This document shows positions 1-12,987 of a stretch of 64,000 nucleotides of DNA, in pieces. How positions within the stretch are numbered: position 1 is the stretch's first letter; each line of letters opens with the position of its first letter. The notes under the pieces were generated by a model that was not told the origin of the DNA, did not search any database, and saw only the letters and a program-made list of their open reading frames with translations. The position numbers were made by a program, and so were the translations under genes. The DNA comes from Saxidomus purpurata (Eukaryota; Mollusca; Bivalvia; Venerida; Veneridae), in contig JAFMSR010000008.1 of the NCBI GenBank assembly GCA_022818135.1, forward strand, positions 32,445,100 to 32,509,099, read 5' to 3'.

Positions 1-590
1 CCAGTAGAGATCGAACGGGCATTGCACGACGTCCGTGCGGATTTGTAACATCGCGAGGCCCGTAAGAGCTTGCTGGTGTCGCACAACTATCACAGGGGAG
101 TGGCACGGTCAACGTACAATGTTCGTACGATACTACGGACACTGGGTGGGAAACTTGAAATGTCCGCACGAGGCCCGATGGGCGTTACGTTCACCGTACG
201 GGCTCCATACGACATCATTGACGATTCTAACTAAAAATTAGAAATTTTCAGATATCGCCGAACTGGTTTATTATTGTCATACGGACACCTTGCAAACACC
301 GTACGAATACACCTGCATTGTACGAGGTACGTCCGAGCTCCTTCCAAGCTCCGCACGACTTGTCTGCAATGCCCATACGGATATAATTGCATCCTTCAAA
401 AGATCGTACGTGGCACGTAGGCTACGATTCGTCAGAGACCGTACGGATTGTAATGGTTGGTGGAATCGTACGATTTATAAATTGTACGGACATCATACAG
501 ATATGTGACCAAGGCATAAACAAGAAGGTTTGCAACCTGTACGCATATATAAAACACCGGAAGATACGCAAAGTTTCATCTACAATTTAG
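1..590. repeat. CpG-rich block dense in TACG words
   Basis: Composition here is clearly richer in G+C and CpG than the rest of the window. The tetramer TACG recurs about 17 times by eye count, mostly as GTACGG, GTACGA, ATACGG or CGTACG, and spacing is irregular. TACG is not self-complementary but CGTACG is, so both strands carry the signal. Three short overlapping frames (35-241, 290-508, 387-590) cross it, but none resembles a known protein. The density falls sharply after about 570. It could be the end of an unrecognised transposon or a degenerate short-unit repeat truncated by the window edge. I do not recognise the family. Confidence 0.45.
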
Positions 591-3500
591 TAGTTGCATT
601 CTTAAAGTCTAATTTGTTTGACGCTTTCAATGCGTAATGCTTTCAAATTCAGTCGAAAATGCTCTCTAACATATCATGAAATCTGGACAAATGCAGAAAT
701 AATTAAAGCAACTAAGCCGTGTGTAAACTTGAAAAAACCCTTTTAATCTAATTGTGATGTGCTAAGATTTGTTGCGTAAAGAATGCAATTTTTGTTAGAG
801 CTGCCGCAAAAAATCGTGGTCTTATTTGCATAACTAATGTCAGTAAATTAATTTCCATTGAGACATTCCTGAGATTATTCTAAGGCTTTTCTGACATGTC
901 ATTAATCTTAATAATTTCACAAAACTGATTTTTTTGCATTTACAATTACTATTAATTGCTTTTTGAAATGCAGCACATTTACTGCACATAAGATAATGAT
1001 CAATACAATGAATACATACATGTTTTTGCGTCAATTTAGTAGGGCATGTGTACAGACTATATAGTGGCTAATTCCTGCAATTTTAAGTCTTCGAGTTTTT
1101 ATCCCCAACAGAACAAGAAGCCACGAAAAGTCGAAAATATGTTGCTTTGTTTTGGAATGAAAACACAAAAACAAAAACCATTTGATGCCAAATTAAAAGT
1201 TAGATTTTAATGGCAAATACACGTCCCGACAAAGTTTTATACGTCGTGCTCGCGACATCCATGCTGCGTATCTGTCTTGGCCTTGAAGTACACGAAAACA
1301 CGAGAAAACATTTCAGTTTAATGGAAATGTTCAACAGACAAAAAGTCGACTTTAAAATTATATTCCTCACATCGTAAATAATTTGGAAGACAGTTTTAAA
1401 AGTTGAGACAAATCATTGTCGTTTTTATCATTCAGTTCAGTTATCATCCTTCAAGATGATATCCCGTTCAATAAATCTGGCCATTGAGTAGAGAATTTAC
1501 GTGATTAAACACGCACTTGTCTTACTGCCAGAGAAATACGTGTTTTACTTTTCAACTGAAAATTCTTGGAAATAAAAGCACATATATCTAACAATTAGTA
1601 AACATATTTTTAGAATGTTCAAAAATTGCCATTTAAAGAAAAAATATCTTTCGAACACAATTTCGTCCTTTTTACAAAAAAGTTACAATTAATGAAAAAG
1701 TAATAAATTTGAAACACCCTTAGCTTTGTGTCTGTATAATTATTAGTTCTAAATGTGTATGATGTATATGTTATATATGACATTGCATGAATGAACTATC
1801 CGTAAACTTTCAAATGTTTTTAACAGTGACAATATAACCTTTGTGTAAGTTACGTGTGACAAAACGTTGAGTCAGACCAACATATCTATTCATTTTAATG
1901 TAGATACCGGTAATAAATTAAGCACTCGGATATCTAATGATTTTGAGGTGGTTTGCTATTGTTTTGTTTTTTCAAATTTGTAAAGCTTTGCACAGTACAT
2001 CTTGAACCACCCAAACAAGTTTTATTCATTTCACCATGATCATGGGATACTTGATGATGGATAAACTGATGAAAACTTTGATGAGTGCATTGGACATCGT
2101 TAAGAAATGTTTTTGAATAGCCAGTGCCATGTATATATAGTTTCGACACTAGGAATATGCAGCAGGAAACTAACAAAATTATTACACTAGCATTGAATCA
2201 AAGTATTGTTGGAACTATTTTAATGTGTTGTCACTGTTTTTCAAACTTACAAACATGTGCTTGAGGAGCAACTTTGTTCGTAATATTATGGTGTATAATC
2301 TCTGATGCATACACACACAGCTAAGCTGGTATACAGGCACCCCATATACACAACAACATAGACATGCAATATGTAAAACAGCATCTCAAAATATACATTC
2401 ATACGGGACATGTTCATTCACAACATAAGTATTTTAAATTACTTTAAACTGGCTTAATTTAACAGAATGCATGAGAAAAGGAGAAGCACGGAATTGATCA
2501 CCGCTGAAAGCAATTTCATACTTTCATAAAGATTTCTTATACATTTAGTTTGAACATTTAGAAGAGAACAAATGTTTTTAATATTTTAACATGCGTCGTA
2601 CGGTTGAAACATATCGGTTATATATTTTTAAAAGTCATAATACTTAAATTACTTCTATATTACTATTTATAGATTTTATGTGAACTTATTCTGTGATGTT
2701 TATGAATAAGCATGATGGTTATTGCCTTCTGAAATCTGACAGTATTGCTAGGCAAGATTTACCGAAAATGAGAAAGTAACAGTTGACACGAAAATACAGC
2801 AATATCAATTAAGTGGAACTGTCACTGATCAAATAGATAAGGATATAATGGGTAAGCGGCATTAAATATATTCTGTCGCTCTCTGTCTAGCTCTCTCCTT
2901 TGGCAATTAAGATTACGATAATACCAATTAGTTTCAGCTCGAATGTCAAACAAAAGCATAAACTGCATAAAATGCTTTCGACCCGGATTACCTAGGTTGA
3001 ACCCAATAAAAGTTTGATGGCATGAAACGCCAATTAACAAGTTCAAAGTACAGTCCTGAATTGTTGTGATGCATATGTTACAGATGCGTGTACTTTTTGT
3101 GCGAGATGACAATAACAGTGTGACACGATGATTAATTCCGATCTTGCTATTCGTGCTCAAAGTGCTTATTATATAATTGTGTCTCTGTTGATTAGAAAAA
3201 ACTTTTTTCTATTCCCAGACACGAAAAGTGTTCATCAGATACCCAGACAGCTATTCTGAACATGTCAGAAAACATCTCATTGTTATTTATGGAAATATTT
3301 ATTGGCACCACAGTACTGGCCTTCAACTGGAAGTGTTAAAATGTTTAGCTTGAATATATCATCTCTCTTGTCACAAGTAATTGAAGCAAGTGTAAAACTT
3401 TTAGATGTACTGTAAATAAGGATTGCCATTTTCCAAGTATATTTTATGAAATAAAGAAGTTAACAAGTCTTTATCTTGCTACGTAACATCTGCACTTAAC

Positions 3501-5488
3501 AGTCCCATCTAGCCAGTACATTTATCATGTGGATATGCCCGTTAAGTTACTGAATCATAGGGTGGTATATTTAACTCAAAGTAAAAATGATATAAAACTG
3601 TAAAAATGATCAACTTCTGGGGTCCATTTTTATACTCATACAGCTGCTGACATACTCAGGCAAATGTGTTCATTCCATTTAAATTTTGATCAGTTCTTGC
3701 ATCTTACCGTAGACTATTTTAAACATTGATTAAAAATTAAGGGCAATAAGCCTTTCAGGGAACGAACGCAGTAGCTCTACACTACAATGTGCTAAATTTT
3801 CACAGCCTCTAAAACTCATTACAAAGCCACAGCTTGATTTGTCTGAGATAAAACAACAACACATTAAATACAACAGTTTTTAATATACAGTTTAGTTTCA
3901 ATAACCTTCTAAATGAATTGAACAATTAACCTTATTCATAAATGTTAATGAATATAGGCCTATTATGCATATTGTCAATTTGATTCAGTTTTAAGCACCT
4001 TTGACTGTTTTCTAAATCAACCGATTTTTGGCCTGGGGACTAAAAGTCCCCTAGGCATAAGTTAGCATACCACATTTCAAACACTGCTGACAATTTAACT
4101 GTGCTATGTGCGAATAACAACTGTAAACATGCGCTATGCGAAAGTAGTGCAAGACAGACCAGATCAATCTTCTGTTTGAATGTCGCATATGATAAGAACA
4201 TATTACAAATAAAAAGAGTACATACAACTTCAAACGATTGCAGAAAGGTATATAGCTTACGGGCTGCATTACACATTTTTTTCTGTTTTAGAAATTAATG
4301 CGCTGTTAGCTGATTACGGAAGATAATCATATGCATATCACGCAAAAGTACGGATATTTACGGAAATTTAAGGAAACGTATGGAGCTCGATATAAGAGTT
4401 TGTAGTTTGATTTTCAAATTTCCGATGTTTTTTCATTGAAAACTTTCTTATTTACGAACGATTACATATATATTTACCTAAAAATAAATTTCTCTAAAAA
4501 AAGATGTAATTTACGTACATTCACGAGAAGGAACTCACGTGATCAAAATCACCCGCCATTTATCCAGGACGCTGCATGTCAAGGCCCAGTGGACGGTTTC
4601 ACCGATTACAACTACAAGTTGGTTTTCTCTGTTATACACATTGTACAGTACTGTATTTATATTTCATTGCTGGTATTGCTTTGTTTATTTCTGTTTCAAG
4701 GTCTCATCAGATCATATCGCTTGAAGTTGTACAAAGCGCAGATCGAATTATTTTTATTGGCTTAAACAATTTATAATGTTGACTATGTGATTAATTTTCA
4801 TTGAACGTACGTTTTATAATATAACAAACTTCCCTGCCATCCATATATTTGTGAATAATTCATTCTATGTCATATATTGAATTTCGACTTCTGCAAATTT
4901 CGACCCGCGCTTTAGGCAAGGTTCAGCGAAAAACAAGTAGGTCAAAAGTTGTTTTTCGGGGAGTTAACCTATAGCCCTCAGGCCTTCAGCGCTCACAGCG
5001 CTTTGATAATTAGATTAAATCTATATGAAACAATACGTCATATAGTCATTGCCAATTCTATTTTGTCTACTCCCCACTCAAATTGAAGAAACTCTTAAGA
5101 AAACAATCAGCTATTGAGTGCAATTTTAAACATTCATTGGTTGACGTTGATAACTTATTTTATTCAAAGACAGACATTTCTAATACTTTTTATCTTTTCT
5201 TTCTGTATTAAAATGTATTTAAGCCACAGAAATATAAGGTTGTGCTGAATGATAGAAAGCTGCACAGTTAGGTATTGAGAAACATGTGACAGCAGCATTA
5301 CTAAGTATCTTTAGTTTGTTTCCTTTATACAAGACACATTATGTAAGTCCTTATATATGTAAAACTATGCTCGGCTGTTGAAAACATACTAGATTCTTCA
5401 TTTTGTAATACATTTGTCAGCAGACAGTCGGTTAATGACACAATATTTTCTATTTTTCAACGTATCACACGTACAACATTCAGTCAAA
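591..5488. other. AT-rich stretch without recognisable genes
   Basis: I see no exon, RNA gene or clear repeat here. The longest frame is 112 codons on the minus strand (2822-3160). It has no domain I recognise and ends in a random-looking stop, so I do not call it a gene. Short overlapping frames at 4040-4300 and 4436-4776 occupy both strands or several frames at once, which is typical of noncoding AT-rich DNA. Confidence 0.5.
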
Positions 5489-5745
5489 CCGCCACAATAG
5501 CTTAGTGGTAGAGCGCCCGCTTCGAGTGCGGAAGGTCGTGGGTTCGCTCCCTGGCGATTAAAAAAATGGTACCAGTAGCTCCCTTGCTTAGCGCTCAGCA
5601 TTAAAAGGGAGACTGGCTTCCCTTCTCTCATACCCTTTCGGCGATGGATACTATCAGGAATGAGGTGGCGAGAGTGATTAATTTAAGTTGTACATGTATT
5701 AATTGTTTCACAATCAACCTAAAATCAATTAATATAAACTAAACA
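5489..5745 (+). mobile_element. tRNA-derived SINE, copy 1
   Basis: The head (about 5489-5558) is tRNA-like. It has an A box TAGCTTAGTGG at 5498-5508, a B box GGTTCGCTCCC at 5541-5551, and an anticodon stem-loop with loop TTCGAGT. CGCCA at the start pairs with TGGCG at the end. The body follows, and the tail (about 5640-5745) contains GAGAGTGATTAAT and CACAATC words. The same tail, diverged, ends the SINEs at 20545, 38041 and 54075. SINEs are transcribed by RNA polymerase III and moved by a partner LINE. A real tRNA gene is unlikely because the arm lengths are irregular and a SINE tail follows. No target-site duplication was found by eye. Confidence 0.75.
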
Positions 5746-8700
5746 TTCAGTCAGGTGGAAAATGGTTTTTGAAGACTGCTATCTGTCATAAATGTTTTTT
5801 TTTATAAAACAAACCACTATAATTAGGTTATGGTTTGTTTTTGCTTTTTGGATGATGATGGCACATTCATACGTCCGAGCAACATATTTCTTATTAAACT
5901 TGGTACAAATGCCAGAAAGTTTATACAAAATGTATGCACATTTAAACTTTACAAAGAAATAAACCTGAGAGGTTGCTGACAGGTAGTTTAACAATGATTT
6001 CAAAATAACATTGTAGTAGTTCCAAGTTAAAATGAAATGTGGTCAGATGTATTTGAAAGCGGTAAAAGGTAACTACAAAAACACCAAAAGCTTTTATAAA
6101 CTTAAAGCAAATGCAGTAAATGTGAATTGTCAGTGGAACAAAAATGGAAATTATTAAAAGTTATCGATATGATAAAGTAATCTATATAAATTATAAAACA
6201 TCTAAAAACTAATACCAAATTCGAGACGTTGGTCTAAGACATTTTGTCTCAGATGGAACTATGTAAAGTCTAACATTTATGTAAATAAAGCTGATGTAAC
6301 TCTAACATACGAAAGATGAACAAAAGGAAAATACATTTCTTCCACGAATCTGACTGCGTGTCAGATGTGATTACAATTCTCGGGATGTATAGATTGACTT
6401 CCAAATGCACTTGCAAAATGAATAAAACTGATGGCACATGTCTAGACACGAAAGAACCTCTAAATCAAAGCTCTAGAACACTGTCTGTGACACGAAAGTG
6501 TACAATAAATACAGACTTGATTACCAAATTACTTTTATTAGCACCGCTATTTGTACGCTTGACTTCGACGTGATTACTTTTCGGAAAGATACGTTTTGTC
6601 ATCAAGTGTTAAATTACTTCAAGTTACGAATGCTCCAGAATGCTCTAGGGTGACACTTATCTTCATTCCCGAGTGTGCTATGACATCTTAATTGCATGCA
6701 AAATATTAAAGTCGTTAACAGGTAGTTTAAACACGTCCCTACTATTTCCCTTAAAACAGTCAAATGTTTATACATGTATCTTTTTAAAATCATGAAAAAG
6801 AATGTAAACATCACTATTTTTGCACGGAAATATAAGTAAGTTCGGGGGTATCTTCAAGCAAGTTAGTGTTTATTTCAACGTTAGTCCCTGTGTGTCATTG
6901 CCTTAGGGAATAAGACATACATAACTTTTGCATGGTTGCTGTGGAAAAGGGAACAATATGAATCTTATTATTATCAATTTCTAAATGTATACACTTTCAA
7001 AAAATCTACAGTGGATGACATTTGTTTCTGTTAAAGAAACATTCAATTGTGATCTTTGTCTTCTTCTTTGTCACGTTTTATTGTTTTTTCTATTATTTCT
7101 GGAGACAGAATGCAAGAATTTCAGAATATTCACAGTTTATACTATTCGGCTGAAACTAAATATTCTTATGTAATATTCCTTATAGATTTTTCAAAACTCA
7201 AAGTTAAAATGTTCGTGAGTCTAATATTTTGTTAACAAAATGGCAAATCTGTCTGAAGACATAGTAAAGAATAGCTTCTAAGTAACGTCTAGACACAAAA
7301 TTTCAGCACAAATATCCCAATATGAGAAATTGATCTAATTTGTGAAGAAAAGTTCCATGCTGCAATATCAATGAATGAATAGCATGTTCTCTAATTAAAC
7401 CTCAATATATCACAAACAGTATGTTCCGATGACAAACATATTGAGAAATCTTTTTAAGTACAGATATGGAAATGAGCAATATATGTGTATATGCCTCTAT
7501 TCCTCGTCAATGCCTTTTCATCTGAACCATTTCGGACAGATTGAAAAAAATCCCAAAGACAACCATTGGGGCGGAATCTTCTATGAATTACTTTATCTTA
7601 GTGTAGATTATTCACATGATTATAAGGATAAGGACAGTGACCCCTCCCCAGTCAAAAGTACGTAAATATTATACATGTGTACAATGTATATCGATACTTA
7701 ATCCACTAGTAAAAAACATTAAATCGATGTTTACTTTACACATGATTGCATTGTAAAATTTCGTATTATGTAAGTGAAAGATAAGGTAAACTTACGATAC
7801 CTTACGATACCTTTCGTTACTTTTAAGTAGATTTAAACCATTCCTTATTTTTCTTTTCATAGTAAAGATGGAAAATGAGACCTTGCTTAAAACAGTGAAG
7901 TTTTATTCTTTAATAAGTTATTGTTAAAATTGGCTGTCGTCTACAGTATAGATACATGTAAGAGCCCGTCCTTACAAAAGCGCTTGAGAATCTGCTGAAT
8001 AAACCGAAACTGCCCCAAGTATAAAAATAACATTTTAAAGTGAACTATTTCCTGAACATGCATCTGATGTAGTTAGACCCTTTTGATATTAAATTAGTCG
8101 TACCTTAAATAACTTGTATTAAACTTGTTTTTTTATCTAGGTATCTTTAAATTTTCCGAGGGATGAGTCGTGAGATAAAACAACACCATGTCATTTGGGG
8201 ATTTTAAAATACAGTAAAGTCCATTTAATGCGAACTCCTTTTTAGACGAATTTTCTGAAAAATGAAGCGGATTTGAATAAACATTTTACAGGTATTATAA
8301 CCTGAATATATCAAACTGATTGGACTACCTTTAGATATTTGATAAAGCAGTTTGTATATTATAAGTACAAATTACTTGTTAAAACGATTGACGCAATGTG
8401 GGTGCGGTCAGCAGCAGTAAGAGTATAGAGCCGCGATGTATAACTTGTTTCAGACGGGGAGGCAAACGTTTCATATAAGCAAGAAATAAACTACGTTTTG
8501 AATGAACACGAATGCGACTGAACTATTTTCGATTAGCGTCTATCCTGAAACAGGACAATTTCTCGGACAATGCAATTTTGTGCTTAATTTGGCAGACAAG
8601 TGTCAGTAATGGGCAATTTTATCCTCCTGCAAGGACTATCGTCCGTGAGGCTTTCTAACATTTCATTACTATGGAAAGTTTGTGAACTTTATAGCAGTTC

Positions 8701-9489
8701 CTACGACTTAAATAACTTTACCGTTGGCATTCTTGATCGCTTTATCTCTTGTCTTTATGGTTCTTGCTTGTTGTTTCGCACTCGACCCTTTGGTAACGGT
8801 GGGCTTTTTAATAGAAGACAACCATTTACTAATATCGGTATACATGTAAAAATGTATGTGTATGTTGGTCTTTAGATCGACATCTTTATTTCTTTTCAGA
8901 ACGACTGATACCTGTCCACCAAACGAACTTTGTATTAGTAAAATATGATAGCAAGAATGTTAAAGACTTCTCTTTAAAACATTTTGACATTTTAGTGGGA
9001 AATGTGGACTTTGAAACCAATATTCATTCGATTCATTTCAATAAACAGTCCTTAGAACAGCGCAGTTAGCATCTCGAAGAAAAATGAAGAAACGATAATC
9101 TATGTCTCTTACTAACTATAACTGTAACTGTGTTAGTTCCTTCAAAATGTCAGTTATACAGCACGAACCTCGAAGAGATCTGTTACAAACTGACAGGTAT
9201 GAATTCGCGATACTAAATTACTAGTTGTTAAAGTCGTCTAGATCTGAATCTTGTCACAAACTCACTGGTATAACAGATGATGTTTTGATGATTATATGTG
9301 AACTTGCTTCGTAAGACCTAGGGATTTTGACTTTCAGCTAAATATAACGTTGGTTACCTAAGAATGATAGTTAGGCTTTTTATTTCTACGACAGAAACCC
9401 TACAATAAACGACACAGTTTACAGCCTTCACGTTTGTCATTGTAGCAAAGCTTTGTATCTTAGGTTCTTAATACCGAATAACATCAACG
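5746..9489. other. AT-rich stretch without recognisable genes
   Basis: Nothing assignable was found. A 10-bp unit (CTTACGATAC) is repeated twice at 7791-7810, with a decayed third copy. Frames of 85 codons (6316-6573) and 91 codons (8600-8875) show no recognised domain. Confidence 0.5.
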
Positions 9490-9602
9490 TAAGAGTAATG
9501 ACCTGTCAAGATTCTGGTCTAATGCTCCTTTTTTCTCTTCAAGAGAATTATGTAATGATTTAATATTCATGCAAATCAGAGCAATGATATAATGCCTCTG
9601 TC
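9490..9602 (+). repeat. Diverged repeat R3, copy a
   Basis: This copy matches 12880-12987 in the same orientation. Shared words in the same order are GAGTAATG, CTGTCAAG, TTTTCTCT, ATGCAAATCA and CTTCTGT or CTCTGT. Similarity may extend weakly on both sides. It is noncoding, of unknown family, and old judging by the divergence. Confidence 0.5.
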
Positions 9603-12600
9603 CTCGCGCCTAAAATCCAGACTTATTTGATAAAAAGGTGACTTTTGTGAAACAAGATTACAAAAAAAACAAACTTACTAGTAGGTGTTGTTGATCTTTG
9701 GATAAAAATGAAATAACTATTATACACTCAAAGTTAAACAACAAACATGCTTTAGAGAAGGTCTTTAAAAAAGAAAAAAAATAAATCTGTGAATGAGACA
9801 TGTGATATGCAATTTCATTATAAAGACACTTGTAATAAAGGAAGAGTGGAACAACAATTTTGCATTAAGGAATAGTGATGCAACGAATGAAAAAGCAGCT
9901 TTAGCTACCGAAGAACATAAGCAAAAAAATGTTAGGGTAGAGAAAATGTTGAAATGATTTTATCTTTTCTTTTTCTGAGTTTATGAAGAATGACAACATT
10001 TTACATATCAAGAGTACAAAAGGAAATGTATTTAATTGAAACACATTTTCTGAAACAGCATCTGTTTTTAAAGAGGACTGACAGCAAGGGCTCTCTCTTT
10101 TACCATAAAAAGGGGTTTTGTCCCCTACCCACACAAAGCTTGTTGTAAAATGATACATGTAGTCAACGTAAATCGGTTTTCTTTGATTATGTGGACGGAA
10201 AGAAAACATGAAATATTAAACTTTTATGAAATTGATGAACAGGAACCTTGCCTCTCCAGTTAAAGATCTTTAAACTTCTCACGGACCTCGTTCATAGTTG
10301 CTGAAAGATTTTTGCAAGACCCTCAGACCCTCTGTAATATTGCATGGATTCAAGTTGTAGCAGCTATGCAAAAATATGCATAAAACTTGCTATAACTATG
10401 TATGGAAATGTTGTACATTATTTAATAAAAGCATTTAGTACGCTAATGTTGGAAAAGATTCTAATTCAAAGTGAATATATATGCAAATACAGCGAGTGGT
10501 CGAACTGAACAAAAACAATTATGGAAAAACAAATTCGATACTGAAGTGTTCGGAACCAAAAACGAAGTTATATGATACGTAGACATGATCTTAAAGTTGG
10601 CTAACGACTGACCTACCGAAATGTTATTAAATTTCGGTATTTATTTCAGGTGTACATTATCACGACTTGCTGCAAATTGTATGTACTTAGTTAAAAGACG
10701 AAAACTAATAAGACGCAGCTACACGTGTTATCAATAGGACTTTTATTGTCGTGCTTTTCTAGGCCAAATAGTTTCATGATTTACTAATGATAGCGTCCTT
10801 TAGCTTGTCTTAATTAGTCATTTTTAGAAAACATTGTTTTATTGTCCCTAAAAAGTAAGGAAACAAATGCTTAATTATACAGAACTGGACCTTGTTTTTT
10901 ATATATTATCGACAAACACTATAACTTTATCATAAAAATATACTTTAGGCATTTTGATTTAAGTTTACAGTGAAAATGAAGTGGCGAATGTGTCTGAAAA
11001 CGACTTACTTCAAATACCTTTTTTAAATGCACGTGGCAATCGGTAAAAAGGGTCTTGCGACATACTTTTGAATGACGATCCCTATAATAGTGAGTCGAAA
11101 ATCCCACTTAGTTTGATTTTCTCCAATTTTATTCGAGCAAACTCCGTTTACAATACTTTTTGAGCACTTCTTCATTGTAACAAATTGGTAAAAAAATTCG
11201 TTGTTTTATAGTTTATAGAAACGGTAGTCTAAGAATGTATTATTTCTATAGTCAAAAAAGTGTCTCACATTTTTTATTCCCTTCCTTTCATTTCCTTTTC
11301 ATGCAATAAAGACTTCAGATAAAACGTAGTTTTTTCAAATGATCTGTTTACATAACTGTTCAGAAGAATATGTTTGGTTTATTGTAAACCGTGCTACATT
11401 TGTATCAGAATGTCACTAAGAAATGTGTTTTCTTTGCATATCATTCTATGTCGTTTTTAGTTAAAGAACATAGATCTCAAGTTTGCCATCTAATTTATCT
11501 AATATTTTATGGCTTATTCTACAATTAGTTCATTTCGGAAATGAAAACGCATATTATTTTTGAAATATGCCTGTTTACGCAAACCTGAGATATGTAAATT
11601 TGCAAATTAGCCGAATTGGAAATTATACAAAAAAATGATGCATGTCCCGTTACTTATGCTATCTGATTAAACAAATACGCATGTTTGGAAATGTGCTTGT
11701 ACTCTGCAGTTATATATTTTATTTGTCAGTACATGAAGCAATTAAATAGTGGGCTAAGAGAAATATGTTCATATAATGACATACTTTTAATAGACAGAGA
11801 TCCTCGAGTGAGGGCATGTCAAGCATTCATTTGACTCGAAATATTTGGTTGTTGTTTTACAACGCCCAAAACAAACATAATCTAGAATTTTCAGCAAAAG
11901 AAACCTTCTTTAAAGCTCGTGGTAAGAAATTGACACTTTTACGCCAAACAACTTGCAGAGATTTTTCTCACATTCACATACTTACATACTATACTAGGTC
12001 TAATAATTGGTTGCTAGTGTATTCTGCTGTCTGTCTCGTGTATGCGATAAAGGCCACGGGGTTGATCTTTCTACATGAAATGATAGCAAATTAATAATAA
12101 GTTAGCAGCATAGAGGACTTCAGAACTTGCAAGTTTGTGAATAAGTGCATGCCTTCTATCAACGAATCAGTACTCTGAAGCTTACCTAATTTATCAAATA
12201 TATATATATTTATTTATTTCGTTAAACATTTCCACCATAACGCACAAAGACCTGTTTTGTAGTTAAATTCTTGAAAAGACGATGCTTTAAAGATTTCTAT
12301 TTTCTACATGTACCAAATCAATTTCCGGATGAAAGTGCAAACAGTTATTAATAACATACTTAGTCAAATGTAATAACTGTCATTAACAGTGTTCTGTCTG
12401 ATCAGCATGTCAGGCACCGTCCCTGTGTAAAGATATACCTCAATAATTTTGTATTATAAAACATATTGTAAAAACTTTCTTTTCGATTTTGGTAACGCAT
12501 GAGTTTATATTTCATTTAGCATAATATTTTAATTCACACATTTGGAATGAATTAGATTATATGATTATATTGTAGATAAATGGAAAACCAACAGAATATG

Positions 12601-12879
12601 TGATTGACGCTGTTTGGGCCTCGTTAAAATTGAAGTTGCAGGTGCGGACAATCGTAGTAGAAGGCTTATACTTCAATATTTAGTTGAATGTGATTGTGCA
12701 TATACACGTATATTCAACATCACCACTGTACTATGATATCTGGAAACAACAAGACATAAATCTGTATAACTGGTTGTAAATACAGCTTATTACTTGTAAA
12801 ACTGCCACGGTTGCCAGTGTATGAAATGTTTGTTATTTAATGCCTGATAAATTTCCCTATATAGATTGACCTCACCGAA
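9603..12879. other. AT-rich stretch without recognisable genes
   Basis: No feature can be supported. Minus-strand frames of 102 codons (9901-10209) and 62 codons (10919-11107), and a plus-strand frame of 92 codons (11816-12094), show no recognised domain. Confidence 0.5.
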
Positions 12880-12987
12880 AGAGTAATGTTCTGTCAAGAA
12901 ACTACTTTAATTCTGTAATTTTCTCTCAGAACAAGTTATGTTATAATAACACAGTTATGCAAATCAAGCAGAAATGCGGCTTCTGTA
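12880..12987 (+). repeat. Diverged repeat R3, copy b
   Basis: This is the partner of the copy at 9490-9602, on the same strand and about 3.4 kb away. The word order is the same, with small indels. It could be part of an old local duplication or of an interspersed element. Confidence 0.5.

Noticed and set aside
1..590. CpG island promoter
   Set aside because: The CpG excess is tied to repeated TACG words and not to general GC richness, and no gene start is visible downstream.
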